Source of the DNA: Sinorhizobium sp. | GTDB taxonomy: Bacteria; Pseudomonadota; Alphaproteobacteria; Rhizobiales; Rhizobiaceae | Direction of reading: 5' to 3' | Assembly: GCA_031178305.1 (NCBI GenBank) | Contig: JAPSJG010000137.1 | Span: 1 to 8,694 of the forward strand | DNA length: 8,694 nucleotides | Part shown: positions 6,822 through 8,694 of the stretch, piece after piece | Layout: each line of letters begins with the position of its first letter | Position numbering within the stretch: the stretch's first letter is position 1 | Translations under genes and position numbers: made by a program | Notes under the pieces: model-generated | Databases searched by the model: none | What the model saw: only the letters and a program-made list of their open reading frames with translations | What the model was told of the DNA's origin: nothing

Positions 6822-8213
6822 GTGGAGATGGCAGCGGGACGAGCAGAGGAGCAGCCCCGGTCGTCTCGCCACGGCATTCTCGGCTGGATGCTGTTCGACT
6901 GGGCCGCACAGCCCTTCTTCACGGTCATCACCACCTTCATTTTCGCGCCATATTTCGTTAGCCGGCTAGCGGACGACCCTGCCGAGGGGCAGGCGATCTG
7001 GGGCTATACGCTCACCGTATCCGGCATCGTCATCGCCATTCTTTCGCCGGTCCTCGGCGCCGTAGCCGATGCGTCCGGGCCTCGAAAGCCATGGATCGGC
7101 TTCTTCGCGGCGATCAAGATCGTCTCGCTGGCGATGCTCTGGTTCGCCGTGCCGGGCTCACCGCTCCTCTATCCGGCGATCTTCCTCGCGCTCGCGACAG
7201 TCGCTGCCGAGTTCTCCATCGTCTTCAACGATTCGATGATGCCGCGTCTCGTCAGCGAGAAAGAGGTGGGGCGGATCTCCAACATTGCCTGGGGGCTCGG
7301 CTATCTTGGCGGCATGATCGTGCTGATCGCGATTGTCGCGCTCATTGCCGGCAGCCCGGAGACAGGCAAGACAGCGCTCGGCCTCGATCCCCTCTTCGGC
7401 CTCGACCCCGCGAAGGGCGAGGATGCGCGCATCACCGGTCCGATCTCCGCCGCCTGGTACCTGATCTTCATCCTGCCGATGTTTTTATTCACGCGCGATG
7501 CGGGCAAGGCGACGAGCTCGCTTGCAAGGGCGACGGCGATGGGGCTCAAGGAGCTCAAAGGCACGCTCGGGGAGCTCAAGCAAAGGGCGGGGATATTGCG
7601 CTTCCTGATTGCGCGCATGATCTACCAAGACGGCGTCAATGGCTTGCTTGCGCTCGGCGGCGCCTTTGCCGCCGGCATGTTCGGTTGGCAGACGATCGAA
7701 CTCGGCCTCTACGGTATCATACTGAACGTGGTCGCGATCTTCGGCTGCCTCTATGCAAGCCGGCTCGACATGCGGCTTGGCTCAAAGGCGATCGTCGTCG
7801 CGAGCCTCGTCTGCCTCACCCTTGCCACGCTCGGCATCGTCTCGACCGGTCCCGGCTTCACGCTGTTCGGACTGGTGACGCTGCCGGACGCGGATTCGGG
7901 CGGGCTCTTCGGCACGGCTGCCGAGAAGGCCTACATCCTTTACGGCCTGCTCGTCGGCATTGCTTTCGGCCCTGTCCAGGCCTCGTCGCGTTCCTATCTC
8001 GCCCGCAGCGTCTCGCTCGACGAGGCCGGCCGCTATTTCGGGCTATACGCCCTCTCCGGTCGGGCGACCTCGTTCCTGGCGCCCGCCTCGGTTGCGACGA
8101 CCACCATCATGACCGGTTCAGCTCGCGTCGGCATGATGGCACTGGTCGTCTTCCTCGCCGCCGGCCTCGTGATTCTCCTGCGCACGCCCTATCCGGCCCA
8201 CCGGCCGGGATGA
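6822..8213 (+). CDS. UMF1/Atg22-like major facilitator transporter, substrate unknown
   Basis: This 463-residue inner-membrane protein looks like a member of the UMF1 class of the major facilitator superfamily, related to yeast vacuolar Atg22. I count about 12 hydrophobic segments, near residues 28-48, 58-80, 91-111, 114-136, 156-176, 208-225, 258-287, 293-313, 321-342, 371-386, 405-427 and 434-454. Class features are DWAAQPFFTVI (26-36) at the first helix, GAVADASGPRKP (79-90) resembling MFS motif A, FNDSMMPRL (135-143), and QASSRSYLARSVS (386-398) followed by YFGLYALSGR (405-414). Positions count from GTG 6822; ATG 6828 would remove two residues. It lies 77 bp after the glutamate dehydrogenase on the same strand, with a hairpin between them, so co-transcription is possible but uncertain. 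Bacterial UMF1 proteins mostly lack known substrates. Atg22 exports amino acids, which would suit the neighbour, but this is only a guess. Confidence 0.9.
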   Translation: MEMAAGRAEEQPRSSRHGILGWMLFDWAAQPFFTVITTFIFAPYFVSRLADDPAEGQAIWGYTLTVSGIVIAILSPVLGAVADASGPRKPWIGFFAAIKIVSLAMLWFAVPGSPLLYPAIFLALATVAAEFSIVFNDSMMPRLVSEKEVGRISNIAWGLGYLGGMIVLIAIVALIAGSPETGKTALGLDPLFGLDPAKGEDARITGPISAAWYLIFILPMFLFTRDAGKATSSLARATAMGLKELKGTLGELKQRAGILRFLIARMIYQDGVNGLLALGGAFAAGMFGWQTIELGLYGIILNVVAIFGCLYASRLDMRLGSKAIVVASLVCLTLATLGIVSTGPGFTLFGLVTLPDADSGGLFGTAAEKAYILYGLLVGIAFGPVQASSRSYLARSVSLDEAGRYFGLYALSGRATSFLAPASVATTTIMTGSARVGMMALVVFLAAGLVILLRTPYPAHRPG

Positions 8214-8238
8214 GAGGCAATTGGGGCGAGTGCGGCGG

Positions 8239-8257
8239 GCATTTCGAAGAGAAATGC
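8239..8257 (+). terminator. Small hairpin after the transporter gene
   Basis: GCATTTC (8239-8245) and GAAATGC (8251-8257) form a perfect 7-bp stem with a 5-base loop, 25 bases after the transporter stop. It is AT-rich and lacks a following T run. It competes with two other pairings: GAGAAA 8249-8254 with TTTCTC 8267-8272, and GGGCGAG 8224-8230 with CTCGCCC 8270-8276. One of these folds may end or stabilise the message. Confidence 0.3.
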
Positions 8258-8353
8258 AACAGAACGTTTCTCGCCCGTATCTCTCCCCCTTCAGTCATCC
8301 TCATGACGGCTAGAAGGCTACCGACGACTGCGGCAGCCTGCTCGGGACGCCAA

Positions 8354-8376
8354 GATGCGGCGATTGACGCCGCACC
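8354..8376 (-). terminator. Candidate purH terminator hairpin
   Basis: TGCGGCG (8356-8362) and CGCCGCA (8368-8374) form a perfect 7-bp stem with a 5-base loop. On the minus-strand RNA the stem extends by one G-U and one G-C pair. It begins about 10 bases after the purH stop and is followed by only a short TT run, so it is a weak intrinsic terminator at best. It could also act on the converging transporter transcript. Confidence 0.45.
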
Positions 8377-8385
8377 GCTCGATCT

Positions 8386-8694
8386 TCAGTGCCTGAAATG
8401 CCGCATCCCCGTGAACACCATGGCGACATTGTGCTCGTTCGCCGCGGCGATCACCTCATCGTCGCGCATCGAACCGCCCGGCTGGATGACGGCGGTGGCG
8501 CCGGCTGCAATCGCCGAAAGCAGCCCATCGGCGAAGGGCAGGAAGGCCTCCGAGGCGACGGCGGAGCCGCGCGTCAGCGGCTCTGCGAGGCCGAGCGCCT
8601 TGGCCGCCTCCTCCGCCTTGATGGCGGCGATGCGGGCGGAATCGACGCGGCTCATCTGGCCGGCGCCGATGCCGGCCGTCTGGCCGTCCTTGGC
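8386..8694 (-). CDS. purH: Bifunctional purine biosynthesis protein PurH, C-terminal part
   Basis: PurH carries out the last two steps of IMP synthesis in the cytoplasm: AICAR transformylase (10-formyl-THF donor) and IMP cyclohydrolase. Only the final 102 codons are inside the window; the rest, including the cyclohydrolase domain and the start, lies beyond the right edge. The visible part is the end of the AICAR transformylase domain. It shows GIGAGQMSR near the window edge, then SEAFLPFADG, then IQPGGSMRDDEV, and ends with the hallmark MVFTGMRHFRH before TGA. Reading runs unbroken to base 8694, so the Met at 8655 is internal and not a start. The full protein is usually about 530-540 residues. 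The gene converges on the transporter gene with a 172-bp gap. Confidence 0.96.
   Translation of the reverse strand, partial: AKDGQTAGIGAGQMSRVDSARIAAIKAEEAAKALGLAEPLTRGSAVASEAFLPFADGLLSAIAAGATAVIQPGGSMRDDEVIAAANEHNVAMVFTGMRHFRH

Noticed and set aside
8386..8655. Short 89-codon minus-strand gene starting at ATG 8655
   Set aside because: It is the C-terminal end of PurH; the frame continues to the window edge with conserved PurH residues, so the Met is internal.
1..8694. An undescribed defence, mobile or biosynthetic system
   Set aside because: All large frames belong to known metabolic or transport families, composition is even and no repeats, integrase, transposase, toxin or recombination sites are visible.

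Overview
This 8.7-kb window is GC-rich and densely coding, with no tRNA, rRNA, CRISPR array, insertion sequence or other sign of a mobile element. Gene content and protein style (a ~1,600-residue NAD-type glutamate dehydrogenase, a rhizobial-type pyridoxal kinase, a UMF1-class transporter and purH) point to an alphaproteobacterium of the Rhizobiales. My best guess from memory of protein sequences is a Sinorhizobium/Ensifer chromosome; this was not checked by any search.

Layout from left to right: (1) a beta-class carbonic anhydrase on the minus strand, cut by the left edge so that its C-terminus is missing; (2) pdxY, pyridoxal kinase, on the minus strand, 144 bp upstream of the carbonic anhydrase and reading towards it; (3) a 327-bp divergent control region, GC-rich with a perfect 11-bp inverted repeat on the pdxY side, AT-rich with two closely spaced GANTC sites on the dehydrogenase side; (4) a complete 1,595-codon NAD-dependent glutamate dehydrogenase on the plus strand (GdhB/GdhZ type, three ACT-like regions, then the catalytic domain, then a helical C-terminal domain); (5) a strong GC hairpin in the 77-bp gap after it; (6) a 463-residue UMF1/Atg22-like major facilitator protein on the plus strand; (7) a 172-bp convergent gap with several small hairpins; (8) the last 102 codons of purH on the minus strand, running off the right edge.

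Functionally this is housekeeping metabolism. Glutamate dehydrogenase turns glutamate into 2-oxoglutarate and ammonium. PdxY makes the pyridoxal phosphate used by the transaminases that feed the glutamate pool. Carbonic anhydrase supplies bicarbonate, and PurH completes IMP synthesis. The link between these genes is metabolic proximity, not a demonstrated pathway.

I found no convincing undescribed system. The items most worth a second look are the paired GANTC (CcrM methylation) sites upstream of the dehydrogenase, a gene whose relative in Caulobacter is tied to cell division, and the inverted repeat that overlaps the likely pdxY promoter.
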